Source: Clostridia bacterium (GTDB taxonomy: Bacteria > Bacillota > Clostridia > Lachnospirales > Lachnospiraceae). From it: 64,000 bases of DNA. The notes beneath the pieces were generated by a model. It made no database searches. It saw nothing but the letters and a program-made list of their open reading frames with translations, and was not told the origin of the DNA. The stretch is taken from contig CAJTAK010000009.1 in assembly GCA_910574255.1 (NCBI GenBank), positions 62,001 through 126,000 on the forward strand. Direction: 5' to 3'. Shown here piece by piece: positions 1 through 8,326 of the stretch; positions within the stretch are counted from its first letter, which is position 1; each line of letters begins with the position of its first letter. The translations under genes and the position numbers were made by a program.

Positions 1-183
1 CAGCTCCACGGAGCCACGAAACCATTGTTATTGTCCGCCCGTGTACTTCGTACCGAGGAACTGCCTCCCCAAAAAGGTTCTCCCCAGTACGGTCACGGAT
101 GTCAGTTTACAGAGATGAAGCCCCAGACAGAAGCCGTTCTTCGCAATTACATATTCCGTCAGGAGCGTCAGCAGCGATTTTAA
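1..183 (+). CDS. Possible C-terminal end of an unrecognised gene entering from the left edge
   Basis: Frame 1 of the plus strand is open from the first base of the window to a TAA at 181-183, giving 60 residues rich in Gln, Arg and Glu that end ...RQERQQRF. I do not recognise the family. Support is modest: an open frame of 60 codons is not rare by chance, but the frame ends just before a hairpin that works as a terminator in both directions, and the facing minus-strand gene ends at 289, as expected for a convergent gene pair. No other frame in 1-214 looks better. The start lies outside the window. Confidence 0.3.
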   Translation, partial: QLHGATKPLLLSARVLRTEELPPQKGSPQYGHGCQFTEMKPQTEAVLRNYIFRQERQQRF

Positions 184-214
184 CAATCATATCAAATATA
201 ATAATTGTATAACT

Positions 215-249
215 TTAAAAAAGGGGACTGCATTTTCCGCAGTCCCTTT
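215..249 (-). terminator. Rho-independent terminator, probably bidirectional
   Basis: An 8-bp perfect stem (GGGACTGC, 224-231, with GCAGTCCC, 239-246) and a 7-nt loop is followed on the minus strand by a T-run (CCTTTTTT). It lies about 40 bp beyond the stop codon of the REC-HD-GYP-GGDEF gene. On the plus strand the stem is followed by TTTCT, so it could also end a gene arriving from the left. Confidence 0.85.
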
Positions 250-288
250 CTATATCCTTACACTTGCCTATTTGTCTCTTACTGCTTC

Positions 289-2361
289 CTATTCTCCCTC
301 ATCAATAGGAGAAATAACAGAAAGCATCTTATCCATAGAATCATCATAAAAACGATAATGTCCCCGTCCAGCACGCTTCACCGTATAAAGGGCTCGATCC
401 GCACAATGGAATAGGGTCTCATAGTCAGTTCCTACCATATCTGCCCTGGCCACGCCCATACTCACAGAGATATCAAATTCCTCAAACCGTCCTGTCAGAG
501 CATGGAAAATACGTTCAATAATTGGTTCCAGATCCTCCGTGTACTCCAAAAATACAAGGAACTCATCGCCTCCCACACGAGCCACAATATCCACACCACG
601 GATGCTCTGCCGAAGCTTCTCTGCTGTATGCTGCAGCACTTGGTCTCCAAAAATATGTCCATAAGTATCATTAGCCGATTTAAAATGATCTAAGTCAAAA
701 ATCACTAATGCATAAGTACCTTCCGGCTTCTGTGTCATCCGGCCCACAATCTGCTCCTTAGCGCTTGCATGATTCAAAAGCCCTGTCATTCGGTCATGAG
801 TGGCAAGCTGCTCCAAAACATCCAGCTTCAGTCTGGTATCATGGATATCAATAACCTTTCCGATGGCCCCCTGGTATATATGAGGATCCTCCAAAGTCCA
901 CATGGCATGGGCAACAATTCGGGACCAGCGCTGCTCTCCCTGGAAATTAATCTTACAGTCATGGGTAATCACCGGATTCTCCCGGCTGGTATTCCGAAGC
1001 TTCTTCGAGAGCAGGTCCCAATTCTCCTGTCCCAGGATATCCTTAACACTGTCACTCTTCCTCGGTTCCGCAATAATCTCATTGGTAGAAAGCTTCTTGG
1101 CGCTCCAGGGCGTCAGAGTCAGAATACTGGGAGACACATTGTATTCAAACTGAATCTCCTTTGACATGGCAGCAAAGAAGCTGTATTTTTCACGCTCCTT
1201 CTCCAAAAGCTGCAAGGTCCGCTCCGAGGCCGTCAGCTCTGCATGGTTCAGCATCTCCTGGGCCACATTGTGAAGGCTCCTTCTATTGCTCTCATCTGGT
1301 GTCTCCTCATGCTGAAGCTCTGCCGGAAGCTGATCTGCAATATCCGTCAGACACTCCATAAGCAGCGGATTAAATGTACCGCACTTGCCGTCCAGAATCA
1401 TCCGAACCGCCTCTTCGTGAGGAATCGCCTTCTTATAGCACCGCTCACTGGTCAGAGCGTCGTACACATCCGCAAGGGCCACAATTTGGGCGGAAATGGG
1501 GATCTCATCTCCCTTAAGGCCGTCCGGATATCCCCGTCCGTCATAACGCTCATGGTGCCAGCGGCAGATCTCACGGGCACGCTTAACCAGAGGCTCATCC
1601 TGGTAAAGAGGCAAATCACGAAGAAGATCCCCTCCAATGGCAGAATGGGTCTTCATAATCTCAAATTCATCGTCCGTGAATCTTCCCGGCTTGTTCAGAA
1701 TCTTCTCGTCTATGGCAATCTTTCCAATATCATGAAGGGCCGAAGCCATACTGATAATGGAAATATCCTGCTGAGAAATGTTATATTGATCTGTCTTCCT
1801 GACCAAATGCTCCAGCAAAAGCTCCGTGAGCGTATGCACATGGCGCACATGCCATCCGCTTTCCCCGTTTCGGAATTCCACAATATGACTCAAAATATCA
1901 ATCATCATATTGCTGCTCTTCTCTTTTTCATAGAGCTGATCCGCAACCATGCCCATGAGCTTCTTCTGCTTTGCATACAAAAGAATCGTGTTCACCACCC
2001 TGCGGCGGACCACTATCTCATTAAAGGGGCGAACGATAAAATCCGTGGCTCCCATCTCATAGGCCCTGTCAATATAAGCAGGACTATTCTCTGCGGAGAT
2101 CATAATCACAGGAAGATCCTCAATCCACTTGTGCTCATTCATCGCCATCAGCACACCGAAGCCATCTATCTCCGGCATCACAATATCAAGGAGCAGTAAA
2201 GAAATGTCCACACCATACTTCTCAATGGCTGCCACCGCCTGGACGCCATTCTCCACCTCCATAATCTCGTATTCATCCTCCAGCATATCCGCCAGAATTG
2301 ATCGGTTCATTTCCGAATCATCAGCTATTAAGATCTTTTGCTTCCGTTTCGCCTCTATCAT
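289..2361 (-). CDS. Response regulator with HD-GYP, PAS-like and GGDEF domains (cyclic-di-GMP turnover)
   Basis: This 690-residue cytoplasmic protein has no membrane segment. A receiver domain lies at about 8-125, with acidic pocket D14/D15 and likely phospho-acceptor D59. An HD-GYP domain at about 150-345 has H210-D211, HHE at 269-271 and GYP at 277-279, all intact. A PAS-like region lies at about 400-510, and a GGDEF domain at about 520-680 has GGDEF at 597-601. An RxxD product-inhibition site (588-591) sits exactly five residues before GGDEF. HD-GYP domains hydrolyse and GGDEF domains make cyclic-di-GMP, so the protein appears able to do both under control of a phosphorylation signal. It lies after the terminator of the flagellar operon, so it is probably transcribed separately. 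No histidine kinase partner is adjacent. A role in a motile-sessile switch is inferred from position. Confidence 0.92.
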   Translation of the reverse strand: MIEAKRKQKILIADDSEMNRSILADMLEDEYEIMEVENGVQAVAAIEKYGVDISLLLLDIVMPEIDGFGVLMAMNEHKWIEDLPVIMISAENSPAYIDRAYEMGATDFIVRPFNEIVVRRRVVNTILLYAKQKKLMGMVADQLYEKEKSSNMMIDILSHIVEFRNGESGWHVRHVHTLTELLLEHLVRKTDQYNISQQDISIISMASALHDIGKIAIDEKILNKPGRFTDDEFEIMKTHSAIGGDLLRDLPLYQDEPLVKRAREICRWHHERYDGRGYPDGLKGDEIPISAQIVALADVYDALTSERCYKKAIPHEEAVRMILDGKCGTFNPLLMECLTDIADQLPAELQHEETPDESNRRSLHNVAQEMLNHAELTASERTLQLLEKEREKYSFFAAMSKEIQFEYNVSPSILTLTPWSAKKLSTNEIIAEPRKSDSVKDILGQENWDLLSKKLRNTSRENPVITHDCKINFQGEQRWSRIVAHAMWTLEDPHIYQGAIGKVIDIHDTRLKLDVLEQLATHDRMTGLLNHASAKEQIVGRMTQKPEGTYALVIFDLDHFKSANDTYGHIFGDQVLQHTAEKLRQSIRGVDIVARVGGDEFLVFLEYTEDLEPIIERIFHALTGRFEEFDISVSMGVARADMVGTDYETLFHCADRALYTVKRAGRGHYRFYDDSMDKMLSVISPIDEGE

Positions 2362-2439
2362 ACTCTTACCTTTCTGAAACTCATAAAAAACAACCCTTCA
2401 AAGCATATCCGAACCCGAAAAACCGCTTCATCGGGATCG

Positions 2440-2493
2440 AAAAAGTTCTGCGGTGGAATCACCGGCACTCTCCGATAACTAAAACCGCAGAAC
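2440..2493 (-). terminator. Terminator at the end of the flagellar/chemotaxis operon
   Basis: A 10-bp perfect stem (2445-2454 with 2484-2493) closes a 29-nt loop that can form its own small hairpin, and five T residues follow on the minus strand. It lies about 45 bp past the stop codon at 2538 of the EAL/HDOD gene, the last gene of the long operon. The remaining 2362-2439 leader of the next gene shows no convincing -35/-10 pair. Confidence 0.8.
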
Positions 2494-2537
2494 ACAATTT
2501 CATTCTATTATATAACAAGAAAAACATCCGGTTCAGC

Positions 2538-3812
2538 TTATGATTCCTCCGGAGCCTCTTCCTTTGCTCCGTCCTCTTCATCCGTCAGGCTCTCCCAGAT
2601 ACTATTGACCTCCTCTACACAATCAATATACGCCTGCGCCAGAATATTCGTCTCCAATTCCAGCTCCCCAGCCAGAGACTTTGTAACCTTCCAGTCCGCA
2701 CGCTCATACGCAAGCACCAGATCAAAGAGCTGTCCGGCCTTGCCCTCATGCTTGATCATACCGTCCTTCACCACATCGGAAATGGGAATCTCCTGCAGGA
2801 TCTCCTCTAAAGTGGCGTCCACAATATACTCTAAAGCAGAGAACATGCCCATCATATATGCCTCTGACCGGTTGATTGGGAACGGCCGCAGGTAATTCAC
2901 CAGACGTGCCGCATAGTTAGCACGCAGGAAGGAAAGCTTCAGGACCTCCTCTGCTCCCGGCGTCATATCCTGGGTGCTCTCAAAGCTTAAGAGGTATACC
3001 CACTGCTTCAGCTGATTTAAGCCCACTGTTACCAATGCCTGATGAATGGAAGCCGTCCGGCGCCTGGTAGCAAAATAAGCAGAATTGGCAAGCTTAAGAA
3101 GAGAATAAGTCAGAGCCGCATCCCGGCTCACAATGCTCTCCAGCTCATCCAGGTTAGGCTCTTCCTTCGTCACCTCAATGATAAGCTGGTAGAGATTCCC
3201 CTGCAGGTACTCTACCTTATTCATCTTTGTCACCATGCCCTCAGCCACATACTGCCCTTCCACATAATCGGCATCCAGGGACAGGGCCATTTCATAGTCT
3301 TCCTTGGTATCCACATTGTAGGCGATGCAGGCCTTTCCAAAACCATGAGCCATCTGAATCATATTCGCCATGGAATCCTTTACTTTGCGCTCCTCATAGC
3401 CTGTCACGTCCAATCGGATAAAGTCCATATACTCCAGCATACTGAAATACTTGGGCGTAAACTGGAAATTATTAATGGCGAAACGGTAACCGTCCTTCCG
3501 GTGCTTCTCAATCATCACCGCCGCCAGAGGATGAATAATAAGATTCTCCTCAATCTGAATCACAATCTTATCCTTGTCAAACATCTTAGCCGTATTTCGA
3601 AACAAAAGCGACGGCGTAAAAGTAATAAAAATCTGATTATCCTTAAAAATTTTCCCGGTATTGTCCATCAAAAAGGTGGCAATCGTATTGGCTGCATTCA
3701 CCTCGGAATTATTGTAAAGACTGTCGTCATCCTCCTGGAACAAAAGCTCATAGCCCGCAATCTCATCAGCCTTTACATTCTTGATGGCTTTTCTAACCAC
3801 ACACTTATCCAT
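2538..3812 (-). CDS. Degenerate EAL plus HDOD signalling protein (YuxH/CdgJ type)
   Basis: The protein has 424 residues from the ATG at 3812, preceded by GGAAAGGA; an upstream ATG at 3842 lies deep in cheV and has no ribosome site. The N-terminal half (about 1-195) has the fold pattern of an EAL domain, but the signature is YELLFQ instead of E-A-L-x-R and the metal ligands are not evident, so it is probably catalytically dead. The C-terminal half (about 200-400) is an HDOD domain (...LLKLANSAYF... region). EAL/HDOD proteins of this type affect motility in other bacteria. It overlaps the cheV stop by 8 bp, is the last gene before the operon terminator, and is probably translationally coupled. 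Its acidic Glu/Asp-rich tail is unremarkable. Function is inferred; domain calls are firm. Confidence 0.88.
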   Translation of the reverse strand: MDKCVVRKAIKNVKADEIAGYELLFQEDDDSLYNNSEVNAANTIATFLMDNTGKIFKDNQIFITFTPSLLFRNTAKMFDKDKIVIQIEENLIIHPLAAVMIEKHRKDGYRFAINNFQFTPKYFSMLEYMDFIRLDVTGYEERKVKDSMANMIQMAHGFGKACIAYNVDTKEDYEMALSLDADYVEGQYVAEGMVTKMNKVEYLQGNLYQLIIEVTKEEPNLDELESIVSRDAALTYSLLKLANSAYFATRRRTASIHQALVTVGLNQLKQWVYLLSFESTQDMTPGAEEVLKLSFLRANYAARLVNYLRPFPINRSEAYMMGMFSALEYIVDATLEEILQEIPISDVVKDGMIKHEGKAGQLFDLVLAYERADWKVTKSLAGELELETNILAQAYIDCVEEVNSIWESLTDEEDGAKEEAPEES

Positions 3813-4725
3813 GTGCCTGTGTCCTTTCCAGCAATCTGTCAATCACTTCCACAAGATGCTTAATCTCCGGCTTAGATAACTGCTCGTCAGCTCCAAGCTG
3901 CTTTCCCTTTAAGTGCATCTCCTCATTAATCAGGGAAGAGAAGATAATAAGAGGAATCTTCTTAAGCTTTTCGTCGGATTTCACCAGCTTGGTCAGACGG
4001 TGTCCGTCCATCTCCGGCATCTCAATATCCGTGATAATCAGACTGGCCTCGGAGAAGAGATCCTCCTGCTCCCGAATGGCATGCAGGAATTCCCATGCCT
4101 CCTTGCCGTTGTTAAAGCGCTTTACATTGGTAAAGCCTGCCTTTTTTAAAGATTCGCAGATCATACTTGCCAGAAGTACGGAATCCTCTGCCAGAATAAT
4201 GGGTACATCGCACCGGTTCCGGGTGCCCAGAAGATCAATATCAGACATCTGAATGCCGGTCTCCGGCGCAATCTCCGTCACAATCTTCTCAAAGTCCAAA
4301 ATTGTTACCAGCTCTCCGCCGCACTGGGCGATTCCCGTGGAAACTCCCTCCTTGCCGTTGCTGATGGTATCATCGGGCTTCTGGATATCCTCCCAGGAAA
4401 TACGGCTGATGCCCACCACCGTATGTACCCGGAAGGCAATATTCAGCTTATTAAAATTCGTGATAATAAACAGATCCTTCGGATGCTTTTCGCATTCATG
4501 CCCCATGAGATACTTGGGAAGATCCACCACCGTAAGCAGAATCTCCCTTGGCTTGAAGATTCCTTCCACCGCCTCATGAGCGTGGGGAACGGGCTTTACC
4601 TTATCCGACATCATGATTTCCTTTACCTTTGCCACATTGATGCCGTACAGCTCATCATTGATGGTAAACTGCATAACCTCAATCTCATTTGTTCCCGATT
4701 CCAATAAAATTTCCGTTTCTGCCAT
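3805..4725 (-). CDS. cheV: Chemotaxis coupling protein CheV (CheW-receiver fusion)
   Basis: This 306-residue protein has a CheW-like domain at about 15-160 and a receiver domain at about 172-300. The receiver has an acidic pocket (AEDS), the phospho-acceptor Asp in TDIEMPEMDG, and the later Lys in LSKPE. CheV joins chemoreceptors to CheA and uses phosphorylation for adaptation. The start is supported by AAGGAGGAAC upstream. It follows cheD by 78 bp, making cheC-cheD-cheV an adaptation module at the end of the flagellar operon, while cheA/W/R/B sit 35 kb away. Length is normal for the family. Confidence 0.95.
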   Translation of the reverse strand: MAETEILLESGTNEIEVMQFTINDELYGINVAKVKEIMMSDKVKPVPHAHEAVEGIFKPREILLTVVDLPKYLMGHECEKHPKDLFIITNFNKLNIAFRVHTVVGISRISWEDIQKPDDTISNGKEGVSTGIAQCGGELVTILDFEKIVTEIAPETGIQMSDIDLLGTRNRCDVPIILAEDSVLLASMICESLKKAGFTNVKRFNNGKEAWEFLHAIREQEDLFSEASLIITDIEMPEMDGHRLTKLVKSDEKLKKIPLIIFSSLINEEMHLKGKQLGADEQLSKPEIKHLVEVIDRLLERTQAHG

Positions 4726-4803
4726 GTCGCAGTTCCTCCTTCATATCCTCTTATTCACGCTTACCGGACTGCCGTGTCCTATAAGCTGTTCCTTCAACAC
4801 CTT

Positions 4804-5286
4804 CTACATGCGCAGCTCCGGTCTGCCGAAGGTCTTCACCAGTACCATGCCGTTGGAAAGATCAATGGACATGGTTCTTGCATAGTTTGCACCGGTGTCC
4901 TCCCGCACAATGCGGATTCCCTCCTGCATCAGCACACGCTTTACCATCTGGGCGTTCCGCTCGCCGATGTTCCCCATGGCAGTACTCTTGCCCTTCATAT
5001 CGAACATCTTGGCGCCTCCTGCGATCTTGGCCGTCAGCCGCTGCTTCGTGGCCCCGTATGCGTAGAGCTTCCGCAGGGTTTCCTTCACCCCCGAATCTGC
5101 ATACTTAAAAATATTTGCGTCCGAGTTTACTCTTTCCGGGAGCATAATGTGGACCAGCGCTCCCAACTTAATCATCGGATCGTACAAAGCGATTCCGATA
5201 CAGGAGCCAAGAGCATAGGTAATAATGGTACCCTCCTGGCGCCCAAGCTTCATGTCACCTATTCCTACTACTAACTGCTTTCCCAT
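4804..5286 (-). CDS. cheD: Chemoreceptor glutamine deamidase CheD
   Basis: The protein has 160 residues. CheD deamidates receptor glutamines and binds CheC. The catalytic Cys is visible in GSCIGI (C29) and the His in LVHIMLP (H46), and the later conserved GGAKMF and GERN motifs are present. The start codon overlaps the cheC stop by 1 bp (TAATG type), implying translational coupling with its binding partner. Full length, nothing missing. Confidence 0.96.
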   Translation of the reverse strand: MGKQLVVGIGDMKLGRQEGTIITYALGSCIGIALYDPMIKLGALVHIMLPERVNSDANIFKYADSGVKETLRKLYAYGATKQRLTAKIAGGAKMFDMKGKSTAMGNIGERNAQMVKRVLMQEGIRIVREDTGANYARTMSIDLSNGMVLVKTFGRPELRM

Positions 5287-5912
5287 TATACATCCGCAAC
5301 TCCCAACTTCTTCAAAAGAAAATTCAATGATTCAATATCCGGAAGCAAAAGCAGATCTCCTTCCAGCTGGGTATCTCCAATCAAAAACTCTCCTTGAATC
5401 ATCATTAGCTTATCAGAGACTTCACCAAACATGGCCATGGGCACACTTAAAATTCCGCCCAGCATATTAACTGACACAGAGGGTACAGACAACGGTACCT
5501 CCAACCCTGCCAGCTTCGTAATCGCATTCACATAAGATGAGATAATAATATTTCCTGTCTCTTCCAGGGCAGAAGCCGACAACTCATCAATCTGGCTGAA
5601 GTCCTCAATGTACTTTCCGACCAAACGGGCTAAAATGGCATTAATAAAATCCAGCTTCAGCATATAAAGCATAATTCCTTTAATGTCGCCGCCCATCTCC
5701 ACCAACACGGCAGCTACCATATCCTCCGGATGTCCCATGCTGCTGATGGCTTCATCATAGCCTTCAATACTAACCTTCGGCAGCTTCATCCGTACTCTCA
5801 CACCCAATACCTCCGAAAGTGCCGTAGCTGCATTTCCCACACCGATACTTCCGATCTCCCGAAATACATCCAGCGCCACAGCATTCATATCTTCAAATCG
5901 TTTAATTGACAT
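5286..5912 (-). CDS. cheC: CheY-P phosphatase CheC
   Basis: The protein has 208 residues and both phosphatase half-sites of the family: E19...N27 within REIGSIGVGNAA, and E118/N121 within LEETGNII. CheC removes phosphate from CheY-P and its activity is raised by CheD, encoded immediately downstream with a 1-bp overlap. FliY in this operon carries the same fold, so two CheY-P phosphatases are available, one soluble and one at the switch. The ribosome site is GAAAGGCAGG. Confidence 0.95.
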   Translation of the reverse strand: MSIKRFEDMNAVALDVFREIGSIGVGNAATALSEVLGVRVRMKLPKVSIEGYDEAISSMGHPEDMVAAVLVEMGGDIKGIMLYMLKLDFINAILARLVGKYIEDFSQIDELSASALEETGNIIISSYVNAITKLAGLEVPLSVPSVSVNMLGGILSVPMAMFGEVSDKLMMIQGEFLIGDTQLEGDLLLLPDIESLNFLLKKLGVADV

Positions 5913-5958
5913 AACTCGCCTGCCTTTCTCTCCTTCTCATTCAATCAGAAACCGCCCG

Positions 5959-6681
5959 CTATCCTCTAAGCCCATTTATCGTCTGCACTACCTCATCAGA
6001 GGTCTGCACCATCTTAAGTGCATAGGAGTACGCCCTCTGACTCTCTATCATCCGCACAAGCTCCAGAGCCAAATCAGTACCCGGGGATTCCAAGGCTCCC
6101 TGCAGTGGATCCTCGTTCTGAAGAATCGGATCCCCGTTTTTCTCCACAGGCACATATTCATTGTCACCTACATTCAGCATTCCATTCTTCACTGCAAAAT
6201 CATAGATTCCCGGAAGAGCCTCCAGCTCCCGGCCTGTAGCGGAATCTCCTACCAGCCGGATAGGATTCTGGTTCCGATCCAGCACCAGATTCTCCGCATC
6301 ATTGACAAGATAGAACTCATCCCCTCTCTGTGAAAGGCTGAACCGGCCATTCCGTGTGTAGGTAATCTCATTAGTTACCGGATTGCGCATCATAAAGAAA
6401 CCGTCGTCGATAATGGCAAAATCATAATCCCGCTCAGTCATATCAAAGCCCGAGGGAGCGAAATTGGTATCCGCCTTTTCCAGAACAATGCCCGTTCCGG
6501 CCTGAATCCTTGTCTCATCCCCCTCCCAGTTGTTCAGGTTATAATACATGAGATCCTGAAAGACTCCTGTCTTAGGCTTGTAGCCATAGTTGTTAATGTT
6601 GGCCAGGTTATTGGAAATCACATCCATTCTGGACTGCTGGCCGATAGCCCCCTGGGCTGCTGCGTAAAATGATGAATACAT
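5959..6681 (-). CDS. flgG: Flagellar rod protein, FlgG/FlhP type
   Basis: The 240-residue protein has the N-terminal rod/hook signature (MDVISNNLANINNYGYK) and the C-terminal helix typical of FlgG (SQRAYSYALKMVQTSDEVVQTINGLR), with the GFFM...YTRNGRF block in between. These proteins assemble the distal rod and are exported by the flagellar export gate without a cleaved signal. It is the second of two rod-type genes directly after the sigma factor, the same position as flhO-flhP of Bacillus. FlgG is the better match, but FlhP is the alternative name. Confidence 0.85.
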   Translation of the reverse strand: MYSSFYAAAQGAIGQQSRMDVISNNLANINNYGYKPKTGVFQDLMYYNLNNWEGDETRIQAGTGIVLEKADTNFAPSGFDMTERDYDFAIIDDGFFMMRNPVTNEITYTRNGRFSLSQRGDEFYLVNDAENLVLDRNQNPIRLVGDSATGRELEALPGIYDFAVKNGMLNVGDNEYVPVEKNGDPILQNEDPLQGALESPGTDLALELVRMIESQRAYSYALKMVQTSDEVVQTINGLRG

Positions 6682-6733
6682 TTTTCCGCCTCCTTTTATC
6701 CTTCTATGCTTAAATCTTATGATGAAATCAATC

Positions 6734-7495
6734 TTAGGTCACACTTCCCAAAGTCACGGTTCTGCCGTCCAGCTGATCGTACATCTTAAGGAGCTGAGCT
6801 GCCGCCTGAAGGGATCTCTGGGCGCTCATCATAGCAGTCATCTCCTCCACCATGGAAGTATTGGAACGCTCCAGCATACCCTGCACAAGCTGTGCGTTCG
6901 GCTCTCTTTCCTCTGCCTCATCCTGGGCTGTAAAGGTTCCGTTGTCTCCCTTAATCAGAGCTTCGTAATAATCTGTAAAGTCTACAAGCTCAATAACTCC
7001 GTAGACAGTTTCCGTCTCTTCCCCCCGTACAGTACCGTCCGTATCAATTACAAGATTATCTGTATCCACCCGAATAGGTCCGTTAGCTCCAAGCACCCGT
7101 CCGATATTGGGTACTGCCAGGTACCCCTCATCATCTGTGATAAAGGAGCCGTTACGGGTATACACAATGTCATCGTCTTCCCGCTGAACCTGAAAAAAGC
7201 CCTCTCCGCTGATGGCTACGTCAAGAGGCATATCTGTAGGCTCCAGACCTCCCTGCTCATAGCTGGTTACCCGGTCATTGGTAGCCTGAATCATAGCCGT
7301 AGTTCCAATCGCCGTCCGTTTGTTCGGCGTAATATTGCCGCTTCGGTACAGAACCTCCTCCCGAAAGGTGCTGGCAATATACGTGTCGCTCTTATAGCCT
7401 GTAGTGGCTGCATTGGACATATTGTTGCTGATTACATTCAGATTCCGGTTCTCGGATATCATAGCGGAACCTAAGGTATAAAAGCCCTGAAACAT
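6734..7495 (-). CDS. flgF: Flagellar rod protein, FlgF/FlhO type
   Basis: The 253-residue protein has the N-terminal motif NVISNNMSNAATTGYKSD, a central LDVAISGEGFFQV...YTRNGSF block and the C-terminal helix EEMTAMMSAQRSLQAAAQLLK. It is a rod-family protein, probably the FlgF/FlhO member. It starts at the base after the fliA stop, so it is tightly coupled to the sigma factor gene. Which of the two adjacent paralogues is proximal and which distal rod is not certain from sequence alone. Confidence 0.82.
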   Translation of the reverse strand: MFQGFYTLGSAMISENRNLNVISNNMSNAATTGYKSDTYIASTFREEVLYRSGNITPNKRTAIGTTAMIQATNDRVTSYEQGGLEPTDMPLDVAISGEGFFQVQREDDDIVYTRNGSFITDDEGYLAVPNIGRVLGANGPIRVDTDNLVIDTDGTVRGEETETVYGVIELVDFTDYYEALIKGDNGTFTAQDEAEEREPNAQLVQGMLERSNTSMVEEMTAMMSAQRSLQAAAQLLKMYDQLDGRTVTLGSVT

Positions 7496-8284
7496 CTATC
7501 TATTCTCCTCTCCGTATTCCTTTTGCAGATACGCCTTTAACTTTTTTACTGCATTGGCATGAATCTGGGACACTCTCGGCTCACTGACAGAAAGCACCTC
7601 TGCAATCTGCTTCATATTCAGCTCCTCCACATAGTACATGGAGATAACCATCTGCTCATTCTCCTTAAGCTTCCGAATTCCCTCCGCCAATATCTCGCCG
7701 GATTCTTTCTTCAGACACTTAAGCTCCGGCTGCTCATTCTCATCCTTAGAAGGCAGATATGCCGTCTTCTTATTCTCTCCGCCGTCGTCCAGAACCAGAT
7801 CCAGGGAAAGCACATTATAGAGAGTCGTCTTTCTCTGAGCCTCCTGATACTTTTCCACACTGATATTGAGATATGCTGCAATCTCCTCCGGTGTGGGGTA
7901 TCTCCCCAGTTCATTATACAGCTTTGTTGTCACTTCATCAATATCTCTTGCATTTTTTCTCACACTTCTTGGGATCCAGTCCTGCTTTCTTGCCATATCG
8001 ATGACCATCCCCTTAATGCGCTTGGAGATATAAGTTTCAAACTTTACATTTTTTTCCGGATCGAATTTATCCAGGGCACTCATAATCACCAGAACGCCCT
8101 CGTTGACAATATCCTCTATCTGCGCAAAGCTCACATAGACATCACGCATCTGTATGGCAATGCTGCGCACAATATACACGTAGCGCATAACCAATTCCTG
8201 CTTAAGAGACAGCTCGCCGGTCTTTCTATATTCTGTTAATAATTCCTCATTGGTCAGACTGTCGATTTGCTTCCCCGCTTCCAT
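7496..8284 (-). CDS. fliA: Flagellar sigma factor sigma-28 (FliA/SigD/WhiG)
   Basis: The protein has 262 residues. Region 2 (VRSIAIQMRDVYVSFAQIED and KFETYISKRIKGMVIDMARK), region 3 (GRYPTPEEIAAYLN) and the region 4 helix-turn-helix (MKQIAEVLSVSEPRVSQIH) are all present. It directs late flagellar promoters and is held inactive by FlgM, encoded at about 35 kb. I place the start at the second ATG (8284): GGATGGAG is 9 nt upstream, whereas the first ATG (8299) lies inside the ribosome site. It follows flhA with no flhF or flhG between, which differs from the usual Firmicutes order. Confidence 0.95.
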   Translation of the reverse strand: MEAGKQIDSLTNEELLTEYRKTGELSLKQELVMRYVYIVRSIAIQMRDVYVSFAQIEDIVNEGVLVIMSALDKFDPEKNVKFETYISKRIKGMVIDMARKQDWIPRSVRKNARDIDEVTTKLYNELGRYPTPEEIAAYLNISVEKYQEAQRKTTLYNVLSLDLVLDDGGENKKTAYLPSKDENEQPELKCLKKESGEILAEGIRKLKENEQMVISMYYVEELNMKQIAEVLSVSEPRVSQIHANAVKKLKAYLQKEYGEENR

Positions 8285-8326
8285 ACCTGCACACTCCATC
8301 CTTTTTATGCACCGATACTATATAAA

